A stretch of DNA of 30,177 nucleotides. Source: QHCE01 sp041743105. GTDB taxonomy: Bacteria > Actinomycetota > Actinomycetes > Mycobacteriales > QHCE01. The stretch lies in NCBI GenBank assembly GCA_041743105.1, contig JBGTNI010000053.1:1-30177 (forward strand). Reading direction: 5' to 3'. The notes below the pieces were generated by a model. That model was not told where the DNA came from, made no database searches, and saw nothing but the letters and a program-made list of their open reading frames with translations. This document shows positions 6,899-14,564 of this stretch, piece after piece. A program made the translations under genes and the position numbers. How positions within the stretch are numbered: position 1 is the first letter of the stretch; every line of letters starts with the position of its first letter.

Positions 6899-7759
6899 AT
6901 GTCTCAGGATGAGTCGTCCCCATCTCCAGCCGATCATTTTCAGCTCGGATCGACGGCGGCGTTGTACGGGGCGCGTGTCGGCTATCACCCTGATGCGGTC
7001 CGCTATGCGCTCCGCGCGGCATATCGAGCGCGGTTTCACACAGAACTGGGGGAAAATCAGGTAGCTACTCCGCTGCGCATCTTGGATGCGGGCGTCGGTA
7101 CCGGTCAGCTCACCGAAGCAGTGAAAGCGCTGAACATTCCGGTGGAGATCTTTGCGCTCGACAACTCGCACCCCATGCTCATCGAGTTTCGTAAAGCCCA
7201 TCCCGACGTGCCTCCCGTGGAAGCCAGTATCAGCCAGCTGCCGTTCGCCGACGGTAGTTTCGACGCCGTGCTGCTAGGCACCTCGCTGCATTGGGGCGAT
7301 CCGCAGCAAGCCCCGCAAGAAGTTCTGCGAGTACTGCGTCCGGGGGGTGCGTTGATCTCGCTCAACAGTGTGCACGAACCCGACAGCGACTATCACCGGC
7401 TCATCCACCACGAGCTGACCTCTGTGCTCGACGACAATCCGATGACCGAAGATGTGATCGCGGGTGGCCGGCTCAAGCTCGGGAACGGCTACCGTTCTAA
7501 TCGACCGAAGGTGTTCCAAAACCCGACACCCATGGAGCCTGAGCAGCTCCGCCAGCTGCTTCGGAGCCTCGCCGGACTGGCTCGCGCGCCCCGGGAGGTG
7601 CAGGCCAGAGCATGGGCTGGGGCCGAAAGGCTGCTCGCCCGGCCGGAGAACGCTCAACGGGTCGTAGTGCCCGGCAGAACCATCGTCCACGTGGCTAACG
7701 CCAGGCGGAGTGCTCCAAGGCGAAAGGGCAACAACCACAAAAAACAAGGACCGACCTAG
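6899..7759 (+). CDS. Class I SAM-dependent methyltransferase
   Basis: 286-residue Methyltransf_11-type protein. The SAM-binding motif I is LRILDAGVGTGQLTEAVKAL (about residues 60-80). The motif II acidic loop is FALDNSHPML, and the post-I region reads LPFADGSFDAVLLGTSLHWG, followed by EVLRVLRPGGALISLN. The HWGDP pattern resembles UbiE/trans-aconitate-methyltransferase-like proteins that methylate small molecules, but the substrate cannot be read. The C-terminus is basic (ARRSAPRRKGNNHKKQG). ATG 6899 lies about 10 bases after a TATAGG -10-like element with no Shine-Dalgarno sequence, suggesting a leaderless mRNA. Its 3' end is used by the rpsD terminator on the other strand. Confidence 0.88.
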   Translation: MSQDESSPSPADHFQLGSTAALYGARVGYHPDAVRYALRAAYRARFHTELGENQVATPLRILDAGVGTGQLTEAVKALNIPVEIFALDNSHPMLIEFRKAHPDVPPVEASISQLPFADGSFDAVLLGTSLHWGDPQQAPQEVLRVLRPGGALISLNSVHEPDSDYHRLIHHELTSVLDDNPMTEDVIAGGRLKLGNGYRSNRPKVFQNPTPMEPEQLRQLLRSLAGLARAPREVQARAWAGAERLLARPENAQRVVVPGRTIVHVANARRSAPRRKGNNHKKQGPT

Positions 7760-7795
7760 ATCACAGCAAGCGCCGCACGATCCGGTCGGTCCTTG
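7739..7795 (-). terminator. Intrinsic terminator of rpsD
   Basis: On the minus strand a perfect 12-bp stem, GGTCGGTCCTTG reverse-paired with CAAGGACCGACC (arms 7784-7795 and 7745-7756, loop 27 bases), is followed by a TTTTTT run (7739-7744). It starts about 18 bases beyond the rpsD stop. The distal arm and the U-run template lie inside the last codons of the convergent methyltransferase gene. The stem could also slow transcription from the other side, but that strand has no T-run. Confidence 0.8.
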
Positions 7796-7812
7796 AACGG
7801 TCCGATTGTGTT

Positions 7813-8451
7813 CTAGCGGGAGTAGTACTCCACCACGAGCTGGTCGTTGCAGAGCACCGGGACTTCCTCGCGGGCGGGCGCGCGCAGCACGACGAGGCGC
7901 ACCGACTCGCGCTGCACATCGAGGTAGGGCACTCCTACACCTTCGCCGGCGTAAGCGCCTTGGGAGGCCAGCACAAGCGGGTCCTTGGTGCGGCTGGAGG
8001 AGTGCACCTCGACCACGTCGCCGGGTTCGAGCCGGTAGGAGGGAATGTTCACTCGCTGCCCGTTCACAGTGAAGTGACGGTGGCTCACCAGCTGGCGTGC
8101 CTGGTAGATGGTGCGGGCGAATCCGGCACGAAATACGGTGGCGTCCAGGCGGCTATCGAGCACGGCGATCAGGTTGTCGCCGGTCTTGCCTTCCATGCGC
8201 ACAGCTTCGTCGAATGCGCGGCGAAGCTGCTTCTCGCTGATGTTGTACTGCTCGCGCAGCAGCTGCTTCTGGTGGAGCCGCAAGCTGTAGTCGCTGGCGG
8301 TGCGGCGACGCCGACCGTGCAGGCCCGGCCGGTACGGTCGCTTCTCGAAATACTTGACACTCTTGGGGGTCAAGGGCGTGTTGAGCGCGCGCGAGCGCTT
8401 AACCTGCTTGCGCCGACGCAGGCCCTTGGATTTCGTGCTACTGGCTGCCAC
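7813..8451 (-). CDS. rpsD: 30S ribosomal protein S4, cysteine-free form
   Basis: 212 residues. S4 binds 16S rRNA early in 30S assembly and helps maintain decoding accuracy. The body is typical: KYFEKRPYRPGLHGRRRR, SDYSLRLHQKQLLREQYNISEKQL, SRLDATVFRAGFARTIYQARQLVSHRHFTVNG (S4 RNA-binding domain) and the C-terminal LVVEYYSR. The N-terminal zinc-binding cysteines of the C+ form are absent, as in the free-standing rpsD of Streptomyces. The gene stands alone rather than in the alpha operon, so whether a second rpsD exists elsewhere cannot be told. GTG 8451 follows GGAG at 8456-8459. Confidence 0.96.
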   Translation of the reverse strand: MAASSTKSKGLRRRKQVKRSRALNTPLTPKSVKYFEKRPYRPGLHGRRRRTASDYSLRLHQKQLLREQYNISEKQLRRAFDEAVRMEGKTGDNLIAVLDSRLDATVFRAGFARTIYQARQLVSHRHFTVNGQRVNIPSYRLEPGDVVEVHSSSRTKDPLVLASQGAYAGEGVGVPYLDVQRESVRLVVLRAPAREEVPVLCNDQLVVEYYSR

Positions 8452-8478
8452 TACTTCTCCATGCTGCTGAGTTGATTG

Positions 8479-8562
8479 ATACTAAGTCCGCCCGAAAGTA
8501 GTAGCCAAACTTGTAGGTCTGAAGGCTGTTCTAGCCTGTCTACTTTCGTTCCGATGAGTAAT
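8479..8562. mobile_element. Small palindromic repeat element, copy 1
   Basis: About 84 bases similar along their length to 18943-19022. Shared blocks are ACTAAGTC-GCCCGAAAGTAG at the left, AGGTC-GAAG-CTGT in the middle and CTACTTTCG at the right. The ends form an inverted repeat (CGAAAGTAG ... CTACTTTCG, extending imperfectly outward). It has no coding capacity. Size, terminal inverted repeats and dispersion fit a MITE-like or REP-like element. It lies directly upstream of rpsD. A TTGGCT-18-TAGTAT promoter-like pair on the minus strand lies in its left part, so it may contribute to the rpsD promoter. Confidence 0.7.
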
Positions 8563-8920
8563 GTGATCCGGAGTGCGAACCCCGAAGCCTGTATGACGTG
8601 GTGTGGGAGTTGTGTGATCCCATCGCAGCGGTGCTGCCGCACTGTTGCGACTGTCTGGTAACCACACGCCCAGAAAAAGCTCATCGTCATGCTACATGCG
8701 GGTCCGCACGCCACCTGCACCGGCTGCTTCGGCTACCGAGCTGTGCCGCACGAGTCGCCTTCCGCGGGCACCGTTTCAAAGACCGGCCTGGAGTACTGGC
8801 TTAACCCTCGGCGCGTAACCTGGCGCTGCGCGGACTACAACGGGTTGCGGCAACAGAATCGGCTGGGGCGCGAGCGTGAGATAGATACCTGCCCACGTTT
8901 TCAAGGAGTGATTTCGGCGC
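8563..8920. other. Intergenic region upstream of mdh
   Basis: About 360 bases without a convincing gene; short open frames here lack homology cues and sensible starts. The only clear signal is AAGGAG at 8903-8908, serving the mdh ATG at 8921. A GATAGATAC stretch at about 8880-8888 could be the mdh -10. No tRNA, riboswitch or strong hairpin is recognised. Confidence 0.5.
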
Positions 8921-9883
8921 ATGAGTGGAAAAGTCACAGTTGTCGGAGCCGGTTCCTACGGCTCCACCACAGCGCAGCGGCTTGCCGAGTACAACGTTTT
9001 CGACACGGTGGTACTCACAGACATCGTTGACGGTAAGCCTGAGGGCCTCGCCCTGGACATCAACCAGTCGCGTCCCATCGAGGGCTTCGAGACTACGGTG
9101 GTTGGGGTGACCACCGGCACCGACGGCCGCGGTTACGAAGCCATCGCGGACTCCGACGTCGTGATCATCACCGCCGGCGTGCCGCGCAAACCCGGCATGA
9201 GTCGAATGGATCTGCTGGAAGTCAACGCCGGGATCGTTCGAGGGGTCAGTGAACAGATCGCACGGCACTGCCCCGGGGCGGTGGTGATCGTGGTCTCCAA
9301 CCCGCTCGACGAGATGACAGCGTTAGCCTCAGCCGTCACCGGCTTTCCCCACAAACGCGTGATGGGGCAGGCAGGCATGCTCGACTCGGCGCGTTTTAGC
9401 CACTTCGTGGCCGAGAAGCTGGATCTCCCTATCGCTGCCGTAGATACTCTGACGTTGGGCTCCCACGGTGACACCATGGTGCCTGTGCCGTCGCAGTGCA
9501 CGGTCACGGTCGATGGTTCGGCACAGCCGTTGAGCAAGCTGCTGGACGCCCAAGCGATTGAGGAGTTGGTGGCGCGTACCCGTGACGGCGGCGCTGAGGT
9601 GATCAGGCTATTGAAAACCGGGTCAGCGTACTTCGCACCGTCAGCGGCGGCGGCGCGTATGGCCCGCGCGGTCATCGAAGACTCCGGCGCGGTGATGCCA
9701 GTCTGTGCGTGGGTAGACGGTGAGTACGGCATCTCAGGGGTATATCTGGGCGTGCAGGTCGAGATGGGTGCCTCTGGTGTACGGCGGGTGGTCGATACCC
9801 CGCTGAGCGAGTCGGAGCTGGCCGCGCTGCGCCAGGCTGCCGAAGCGGTGCGTGCCAAGCAGGCGGACGTGCTCGGGCACTAG
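8921..9883 (+). CDS. mdh: Malate dehydrogenase (LDH-like type)
   Basis: 320-residue NAD-dependent malate dehydrogenase, cytoplasmic. It interconverts malate and oxaloacetate in the TCA cycle. Visible features are the Rossmann loop VVGAGSYGSTTAQRL, Asp34 in VVLTDIVDG (NAD ribose binding), and the substrate loop AGVPRKPGMSRMDLL. In that loop Arg89 takes the position occupied by Gln in lactate dehydrogenases, supporting malate specificity. Also visible are MGQAGMLDSARF (Asp155) and LGSHGDTMVP (His182), which form the catalytic dyad. Length is normal. Icd follows 27 bases later, so the two probably form a TCA operon. Confidence 0.95.
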   Translation: MSGKVTVVGAGSYGSTTAQRLAEYNVFDTVVLTDIVDGKPEGLALDINQSRPIEGFETTVVGVTTGTDGRGYEAIADSDVVIITAGVPRKPGMSRMDLLEVNAGIVRGVSEQIARHCPGAVVIVVSNPLDEMTALASAVTGFPHKRVMGQAGMLDSARFSHFVAEKLDLPIAAVDTLTLGSHGDTMVPVPSQCTVTVDGSAQPLSKLLDAQAIEELVARTRDGGAEVIRLLKTGSAYFAPSAAAARMARAVIEDSGAVMPVCAWVDGEYGISGVYLGVQVEMGASGVRRVVDTPLSESELAALRQAAEAVRAKQADVLGH

Positions 9884-9910
9884 CTCGGTGACTGGGAGAA
9901 AGGTTTACAG

Positions 9911-11125
9911 ATGAACAAAATCAAAGTTGCCCGACCCGTCGTGGAGCTCGACGGCGACGAGATGACCCGCATCATCTGGTCACTGATCAAAGAGCAACTC
10001 ATCGTGCCCTACCTGGATGTCGACCTGCACTACTACGACCTGTCGATTCAGCACCGAGATGCCACCGCCGACCAGGTCACCGTGGACGCGGCGAACGCGA
10101 TTGTCGAGCACAATGTGGGTGTCAAATGTGCCACAATCACCCCGGACGAGGCGCGAGTGGCCGAGTTCGGACTGTCGAAGATGTGGCGTTCGCCTAACGG
10201 CACCATCCGCAACATCCTTGGCGGTGTGATCTTCCGCGAGCCGATCATTATGTCGAATGTGCCGCGCCTGATCCCAGGCTGGACCAAGCCGATCATTGTG
10301 GGCCGTCACGCGCACGCCGACCAGTACAAAGCCAGTGACTTTACGGTGCCCGGTCCCGGTACCGTGACCATCGGCTATACCCCGGACGACGGCGCCGAGC
10401 CGATCGAGTTCGAGGTGGCAAAGTTTCACGGCCCGGGCGTTGCGCTGGGCATGTTCAACTTTGACGATTCCATTCGTGACTTTGCCCGCGCGTCGCTGCG
10501 CTACGGTTTGCTGCGCAACTATCCGGTGTACTTGTCCACCAAGAACACCATCCTCAAGGCCTACGACGGTCGCTTCAAAGACATCTTCGCCGAGGTCTTC
10601 GAGACCGAGTTCAAAGCCGACTTCGAACGCGCCGGTCTAACCTACGAGCACCGGCTGATCGACGACATGGTCGCTGCCGCGCTGAAGTGGGATGGCGGAT
10701 TCGTCTGGGCGTGCAAGAACTACGTCGGTGACGTGCAGTCCGATGTGGTGGCCCAAGGCTTCGGATCGCTGGGCCTGATGACCAGTGTGCTGATGACTCC
10801 GGACGGCAAGACGCTGGAAGCCGAAGCCGCGCACGGCACGGTGACGCGGCATTACCGCGCGCACCAGCGGGGTGAGCAGACGTCCACGAACCCAATCGCA
10901 TCCATCTTTGCGTGGACCCGCGCCCTGGCCCATCGGGGCGAGCTCGACGGCACCCCCGAGGTGACGCGGTTCGCCAGGACGCTGGAGCGGGTCTGCATCG
11001 ACACGGTGGAAGGCGGCCAGATGACCAAGGATCTTGCACTGCTGGTGGGTGGAGGCGCTCCGTGGTTGAGCACGCAAGACTTCCTTGCCTCGCTCGCGGA
11101 GAAGCTGCGTAAAGCCGTGGGTTAA
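9911..11125 (+). CDS. icd: NADP-dependent isocitrate dehydrogenase
   Basis: 404-residue homodimer-type (subfamily II, eukaryote-like) isocitrate dehydrogenase. It oxidatively decarboxylates isocitrate to 2-oxoglutarate and yields NADPH. Visible motifs are VVELDGDEMTRIIWSLIKEQL at the start, CATITPDEARV, the substrate loop WRSPNGTIRNILGG, ALKWDGGFVWACKNYVGDVQSD with the metal-binding Asp residues, and EAAHGTVTRHYRAHQRGEQTSTNPIAS. The last is the NADP site, where the His/Arg context favours NADP. AAAGG about 10 bases upstream of ATG 9911 is the ribosome-binding site. It follows mdh in the same orientation. Confidence 0.96.
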   Translation: MNKIKVARPVVELDGDEMTRIIWSLIKEQLIVPYLDVDLHYYDLSIQHRDATADQVTVDAANAIVEHNVGVKCATITPDEARVAEFGLSKMWRSPNGTIRNILGGVIFREPIIMSNVPRLIPGWTKPIIVGRHAHADQYKASDFTVPGPGTVTIGYTPDDGAEPIEFEVAKFHGPGVALGMFNFDDSIRDFARASLRYGLLRNYPVYLSTKNTILKAYDGRFKDIFAEVFETEFKADFERAGLTYEHRLIDDMVAAALKWDGGFVWACKNYVGDVQSDVVAQGFGSLGLMTSVLMTPDGKTLEAEAAHGTVTRHYRAHQRGEQTSTNPIASIFAWTRALAHRGELDGTPEVTRFARTLERVCIDTVEGGQMTKDLALLVGGGAPWLSTQDFLASLAEKLRKAVG

Positions 11126-11200
11126 GCGCAAACTTCACCGGTTCGACGCGCATGTGGTCGACGATGGCTGAGCAGCGAAACCTCTAAAATCGACGTTTGT

Positions 11201-11304
11201 TCGGCTGTCGAAAAAGTACGTGTAACCAAGTGACGGAATCCCCTGGCGCGGTATACAGTTCTCCGGACTACTGACCAGTAAGCGAAATTCCAGGGGTGAG
11301 GATT
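11201..11304 (+). promoter_or_regulatory. Promoter/5'UTR cassette, copy A
   Basis: About 105 bases that align almost end to end with 14565-14667. A -35-like GTGACG (11230-11235) is separated by 16 bases from a -10 TATACA (11252-11257). The preceding GTGTAAC and the intervening CTGGCGCGGTATA are shared with the other copy. The transcribed leader shares ACTACTGACC-GTA and ends GGGGTGAGGATT just before the ATG at 11305. Conservation continues up to that ATG and stops after it, so the cassette is a promoter plus translation-initiation unit. Control of two separate units by one regulator is inferred. Confidence 0.72.
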
Positions 11305-11400
11305 ATGAATTTGGCTCTAACCTGCATTCTCCCTCTTATCCCAGTAGTACACCTGGGCGGTGTTCGTCGGCTTGCTTGCGCCGTGGAGCCATGGTGGTAG
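11305..11400 (+). CDS. Possible 31-codon leader peptide
   Basis: A short ORF begins exactly at the ATG that ends the repeated promoter/5'UTR cassette. In the other copy the equivalent ATG is the true start of a glycosyltransferase. It encodes MNLALTCILPLIPVVHLGG in its first part and ends CAVEPWW, with two adjacent Trp codons before the TAG. The stop lies within the start region of the following B12-protein gene (ATG 11391), so translation would be coupled. It could be a regulatory leader peptide, a small hydrophobic peptide, a modified-peptide precursor, or the relic of a gene once behind this promoter. No family is recognised. Confidence 0.4.
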   Translation: MNLALTCILPLIPVVHLGGVRRLACAVEPWW

Positions 11401-13085
11401 CGAGCGCGCAGCCGATTCCGGCTGGGTACGACGACGTACGCCCCGTACTTTTGGCTGGGGCACTTGGCGAATGCGTTCATGTCGCTGGTGTTCATGCGGT
11501 GATGCGCATGGCGCAGCAGCACGGTTGGCAGACCGTATTTTTAGGGCCGGCCGTCCCGGTAACCACGTTCGTGGCGGCTATCGCGGAACATCAGCCCGCG
11601 TTGGTGGCGTTGAGTTATCGGCTCACGCCACAGACCGGTGAGGCGCTGCTTTGCTCGTTCCGTGAGTTGGTCGTCGCCGAAGGACTGTCAAAGTACCGGT
11701 TCTGTTTCGGTGGCACTCCGCCGGTGGTGCAGCGGGCTCGGGGCTTGGGCTGGATAGAAGCATGTTTCGATGGTACTGAGCCTCCCGAGAAACTCGCCGA
11801 CTACCTACGCGGTGGGGTGTCCGAAGTTCTGCAGACCCGCTACGCCGAGACGTTTCAAACGCGCGTCACGGCTGCCTATCCTCGGCCGCTGCTCCGGCAC
11901 CACTTTGGCCGTCCCACTGTTGCGGCGACCATCGAAGGAGTCGCGGAGATCGCGGCGTCGAATGCGTTAGACGTTATCTCGCTGGGCACCGACCAGGATG
12001 CGCAGGAGAACTTCTTTCATCCTGAGCGGCAAGATCTCCGTCGCGCCGGCGCTGGAGGCGTTCCGGTGCGTAGTGCGGAAGATTTCAGCCAGATCTACCG
12101 GGCAAGCCGGGTCGGCAACTTTCCCTTGATCCGTACCTATGCCGGAACCAGCGATCTGATTCGGCTCGCGCAGCTGTACCAAGACACGATCAAGAACGCC
12201 TGGTGCGCGGTGCCGTTGTTTTGGTTCAACGCCATGGACGGGCGTGGACCTATGCCATTGGAGCAGTCCATCCGTGCCCGCCAAGAAACCATGGCCTGGC
12301 ACGGTGCTCGCGGCATCGCCGTCGAACTTAACGAGCCGCACCACTGGGGGATGCGAGACGCTCCCGACGTGGTGTTCTGTGCAGCCTCATTCCTCGCCGC
12401 CTACAACGCGCGAAGCTACGGTGTCACCGACTACATCGCTCAGTTCATGTTCAACAGTCCGCCAGGTACCTCTGATGCGATGGATCTGGCGAAGATGCTG
12501 GCATGCCTAGATCTGATCGAGCCGCTGTCGGAGGGGGTTGAGCGCCCGTTCCGCATCTATCGGCAGACTCGCACGGGCCTGTTGAGCTATCCGACGGATC
12601 TGGCGCAAGCCAGGGGACAGCTCGCCGCGTCCGTGTACCTGCAGATGGCGCTGCGCCCGCATGTGGTGCACGTGGTGGGTTTTTCTGAGGCAGATCATGA
12701 AGCAACGTCGGCCGACATCGTCGAGGGATGCGGTATCGCCCGGCGAGCGATTGATAACGCGCTGCACGGACAGCCTGACCCTACCTATGACCCTGCGGTA
12801 CGAGCCCGACGTGAGCAACTCGTCATGGAGACGAAGTACCTGCTAGATCAGATCGCGCAGCTGGCTCCGGCCTCGGTAGAAGATCCATGGGCTGACGCGG
12901 CAACACTGGCGCGAGCCGTACAGCTGGGCTTGATGGATGCGCCGCAACTTCGTAGCAATCCTTTCGGTCGTGGCCACATCACGACTGGCATCGTCGGTGG
13001 TGCGTGCGTTGCTCTGGATCCAGCCTCCGGACGGCCGACTTCCGAGGCCGAAAGGCTTCGCACGTTGGCGACAGTCCTGCTGTAG
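11391..13085 (+). CDS. B12-binding, glutamate/methylaspartate-mutase-like protein
   Basis: About 564 residues. The N-terminal part (about 18-115) is a cobalamin-binding Rossmann-like domain. Where typical members have DxHxxG, this one reads ECVHVAG (His30 and Gly33 kept, first Asp replaced by Cys). As far as I recall, this is a conserved variant of the family. The remainder resembles the catalytic TIM barrel of glutamate mutase E: LDVISLGTDQDAQENFFHPE, PLFWFNAMDGRGPMPLE, ELNEPHHWGMRDAPDV, FNSPPGTSDAMDLAKMLA and TGLLSYPTD. By family analogy it would do an adenosylcobalamin-dependent carbon-skeleton rearrangement of an amino acid; the substrate is unknown. ATG 11391 or TTG 11376 may be the start; neither has a good ribosome-binding site, which fits coupling to the leader ORF. 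The dehydrogenase gene follows 59 bases later. Confidence 0.82.
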   Translation: MVVASAQPIPAGYDDVRPVLLAGALGECVHVAGVHAVMRMAQQHGWQTVFLGPAVPVTTFVAAIAEHQPALVALSYRLTPQTGEALLCSFRELVVAEGLSKYRFCFGGTPPVVQRARGLGWIEACFDGTEPPEKLADYLRGGVSEVLQTRYAETFQTRVTAAYPRPLLRHHFGRPTVAATIEGVAEIAASNALDVISLGTDQDAQENFFHPERQDLRRAGAGGVPVRSAEDFSQIYRASRVGNFPLIRTYAGTSDLIRLAQLYQDTIKNAWCAVPLFWFNAMDGRGPMPLEQSIRARQETMAWHGARGIAVELNEPHHWGMRDAPDVVFCAASFLAAYNARSYGVTDYIAQFMFNSPPGTSDAMDLAKMLACLDLIEPLSEGVERPFRIYRQTRTGLLSYPTDLAQARGQLAASVYLQMALRPHVVHVVGFSEADHEATSADIVEGCGIARRAIDNALHGQPDPTYDPAVRARREQLVMETKYLLDQIAQLAPASVEDPWADAATLARAVQLGLMDAPQLRSNPFGRGHITTGIVGGACVALDPASGRPTSEAERLRTLATVLL

Positions 13086-13144
13086 CGGCAGCGTAATTAT
13101 ATGAAGTTCATTCTGTGTCCGGGGTATACCTGTGGGGAGGCGTC

Positions 13145-14299
13145 ATGGTTGTAACGGGTCCTGCGATTGCCGTGATTGGTGCTGGCCACGGCGGCCTGAC
13201 GCTCGCGGCGCATCTTGGGGTGCATGGGCATCGGGTTCATCTATTTAATCGCACGGCATCGACTTTGCTGCCGGTGCGTCGAGCCGGCGGCATCGAGTTG
13301 CATCACGAAGACGGTTCGGTAACGTTCGGTCCGATAGCACTGGTCAGCACCCGGATGGCCAAGGTCCTGCGTGGTGCGCACCTGGTTCTGGTCGTGGTGC
13401 CTGCTTCGGCGCATCGCGATATCGCGATGTGGTGCGCTGGTCATCTGACCGACGACCATGTAGTGGTCTTGAATCCAGGTCGTACGGGTGGTGCGCTGGA
13501 GTTTCGCCGCACCTTGTCCCATGCGCGATGTCGGGCGCGCTGCGTCGTCGGTGAGACCGCGACGTTCATGTTCGCTAGTCGGCGCATTGACGCTGCAAGT
13601 GCTCGTATCTACGGTGTCAAGAAGGTGGTACCGGTTGCCGCGCTACCCGCGATAGATACACCCAAGCTGATGGCTGCCCTGCCACCCGTGCTTTCGTTGT
13701 TCACGGCGGCGCCGAGTGTGCTCGACACCAGCATGGAGAATCTAGGCGCGATCTTCCATCCGGTGCTTACACTGCTTAACGCCGGCCGGATAGAAAGCGG
13801 CCGGGGTGACTTTCAGTTCTACGTCGAGGGACTTACGCCCGGGGTAGCCCAAGTGATGTCGGCTGCCGATGCCGAACGCGTAGCCATAGGTCAGGCCCTG
13901 GGAATTGCCACGAGCAGCGCCTCGGAGTGGTTGTCGGACTCCTACGCCCGCGACGTACCCACGCTGTATGAGGCTATAGTCGCCAATCCGAGCTATCGGG
14001 GTATCCCAGCTCCATCCAGCTTGGACCATCGATATCTCCACGAAGAGATTCCGATGAGTCTGGTTCCGCTGTCACAGCTGGCCACGGTTGCCGGCGTGCC
14101 CACCCCGACCATCGACTCCCTCATCAACCTTGCCTCCGCGATCCACGGTGTGGATTACAGGTCCGTGGGACGCACGTTGTCGAGTCTGGGCTTGGCGGAG
14201 ATGGCGATACCGGAGATTCACCACTTCATCACGACCGGTGAGCGCCTTCCCCACATCGGTCCCGAAGGTATCAGATGGGGCATGGAGGAAGCGGTTTAA
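13145..14299 (+). CDS. Octopine/nopaline dehydrogenase-family protein
   Basis: About 384 residues. The N-terminal NAD(P)-binding fold shows IAVIGAGHGGLTLAAHLGVHGHRVHLFNR (residues 8-36), with LVVVPASAHRDIA in the next turn. The C-terminal half shows MENLGAIFHPVLTLLNAGRIES, YVEGLTPGVAQVMSAADAERVAIGQALGI and HRYLHEEIPMSLVPLSQLATVAGVPTPTIDSLI, typical of opine dehydrogenases. These enzymes reductively couple an amino acid to a 2-oxo acid or run the reverse; the actual substrate here is unknown. ATG 13145 is preferred over GTG 13115 because GGGGAGG (13134-13140) lies just upstream and the Rossmann strand follows directly. Pairing with the B12 mutase-like gene suggests one pathway acting on an amino-acid-like substrate. 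Confidence 0.85.
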   Translation: MVVTGPAIAVIGAGHGGLTLAAHLGVHGHRVHLFNRTASTLLPVRRAGGIELHHEDGSVTFGPIALVSTRMAKVLRGAHLVLVVVPASAHRDIAMWCAGHLTDDHVVVLNPGRTGGALEFRRTLSHARCRARCVVGETATFMFASRRIDAASARIYGVKKVVPVAALPAIDTPKLMAALPPVLSLFTAAPSVLDTSMENLGAIFHPVLTLLNAGRIESGRGDFQFYVEGLTPGVAQVMSAADAERVAIGQALGIATSSASEWLSDSYARDVPTLYEAIVANPSYRGIPAPSSLDHRYLHEEIPMSLVPLSQLATVAGVPTPTIDSLINLASAIHGVDYRSVGRTLSSLGLAEMAIPEIHHFITTGERLPHIGPEGIRWGMEEAV

Positions 14300-14564
14300 T
14301 GGGCACCTAAGCCTGCGTGCTTCGCGCTACCTGGCTATCTGCCGTAGAAGCTGCTAATCCCAGGCGTCGGTGATGATCTGCTTCAGCCGCCGTCTGACCG
14401 CGGGTTCAATGACCATTTCCGTTTCCTGAAATGGATTGCCTGTTTATGCTACAACGGTCGGAGGTTTCATATAACAGTTACGAATCCGGCAAGTTGTAAG
14501 GATTATCGACTGATCTGGCTGAACCCATCGCTGATTAGCGAAATCGCAAGAGCCCGAGGCGTAT
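14300..14564. other. Intergenic region with a short galE-like tail
   Basis: No solid gene. On the minus strand a 20-codon frame (14416 to 14354) ends in LKQIITDAWD and a stop, resembling LEQIVTDAWAF at the GalE C-terminus. At DNA level CCCAGGCGTCGGTGA (14359-14373) is identical to the corresponding stretch of galE (near 19094) in the same orientation. The rest of the region is AT-richer and featureless. The match is short, so it may be a relic of a third galE copy or a chance or distant similarity. Confidence 0.45.

Noticed and set aside
8563..8920. A riboswitch or small gene upstream of mdh
   Set aside because: No conserved riboswitch core, tRNA fold or coding pattern could be recognised; open frames there are short and have no start signals.
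10611..11153. Minus-strand frames of 160-180 codons over icd
   Set aside because: Shadows of icd; no start context or recognisable protein.
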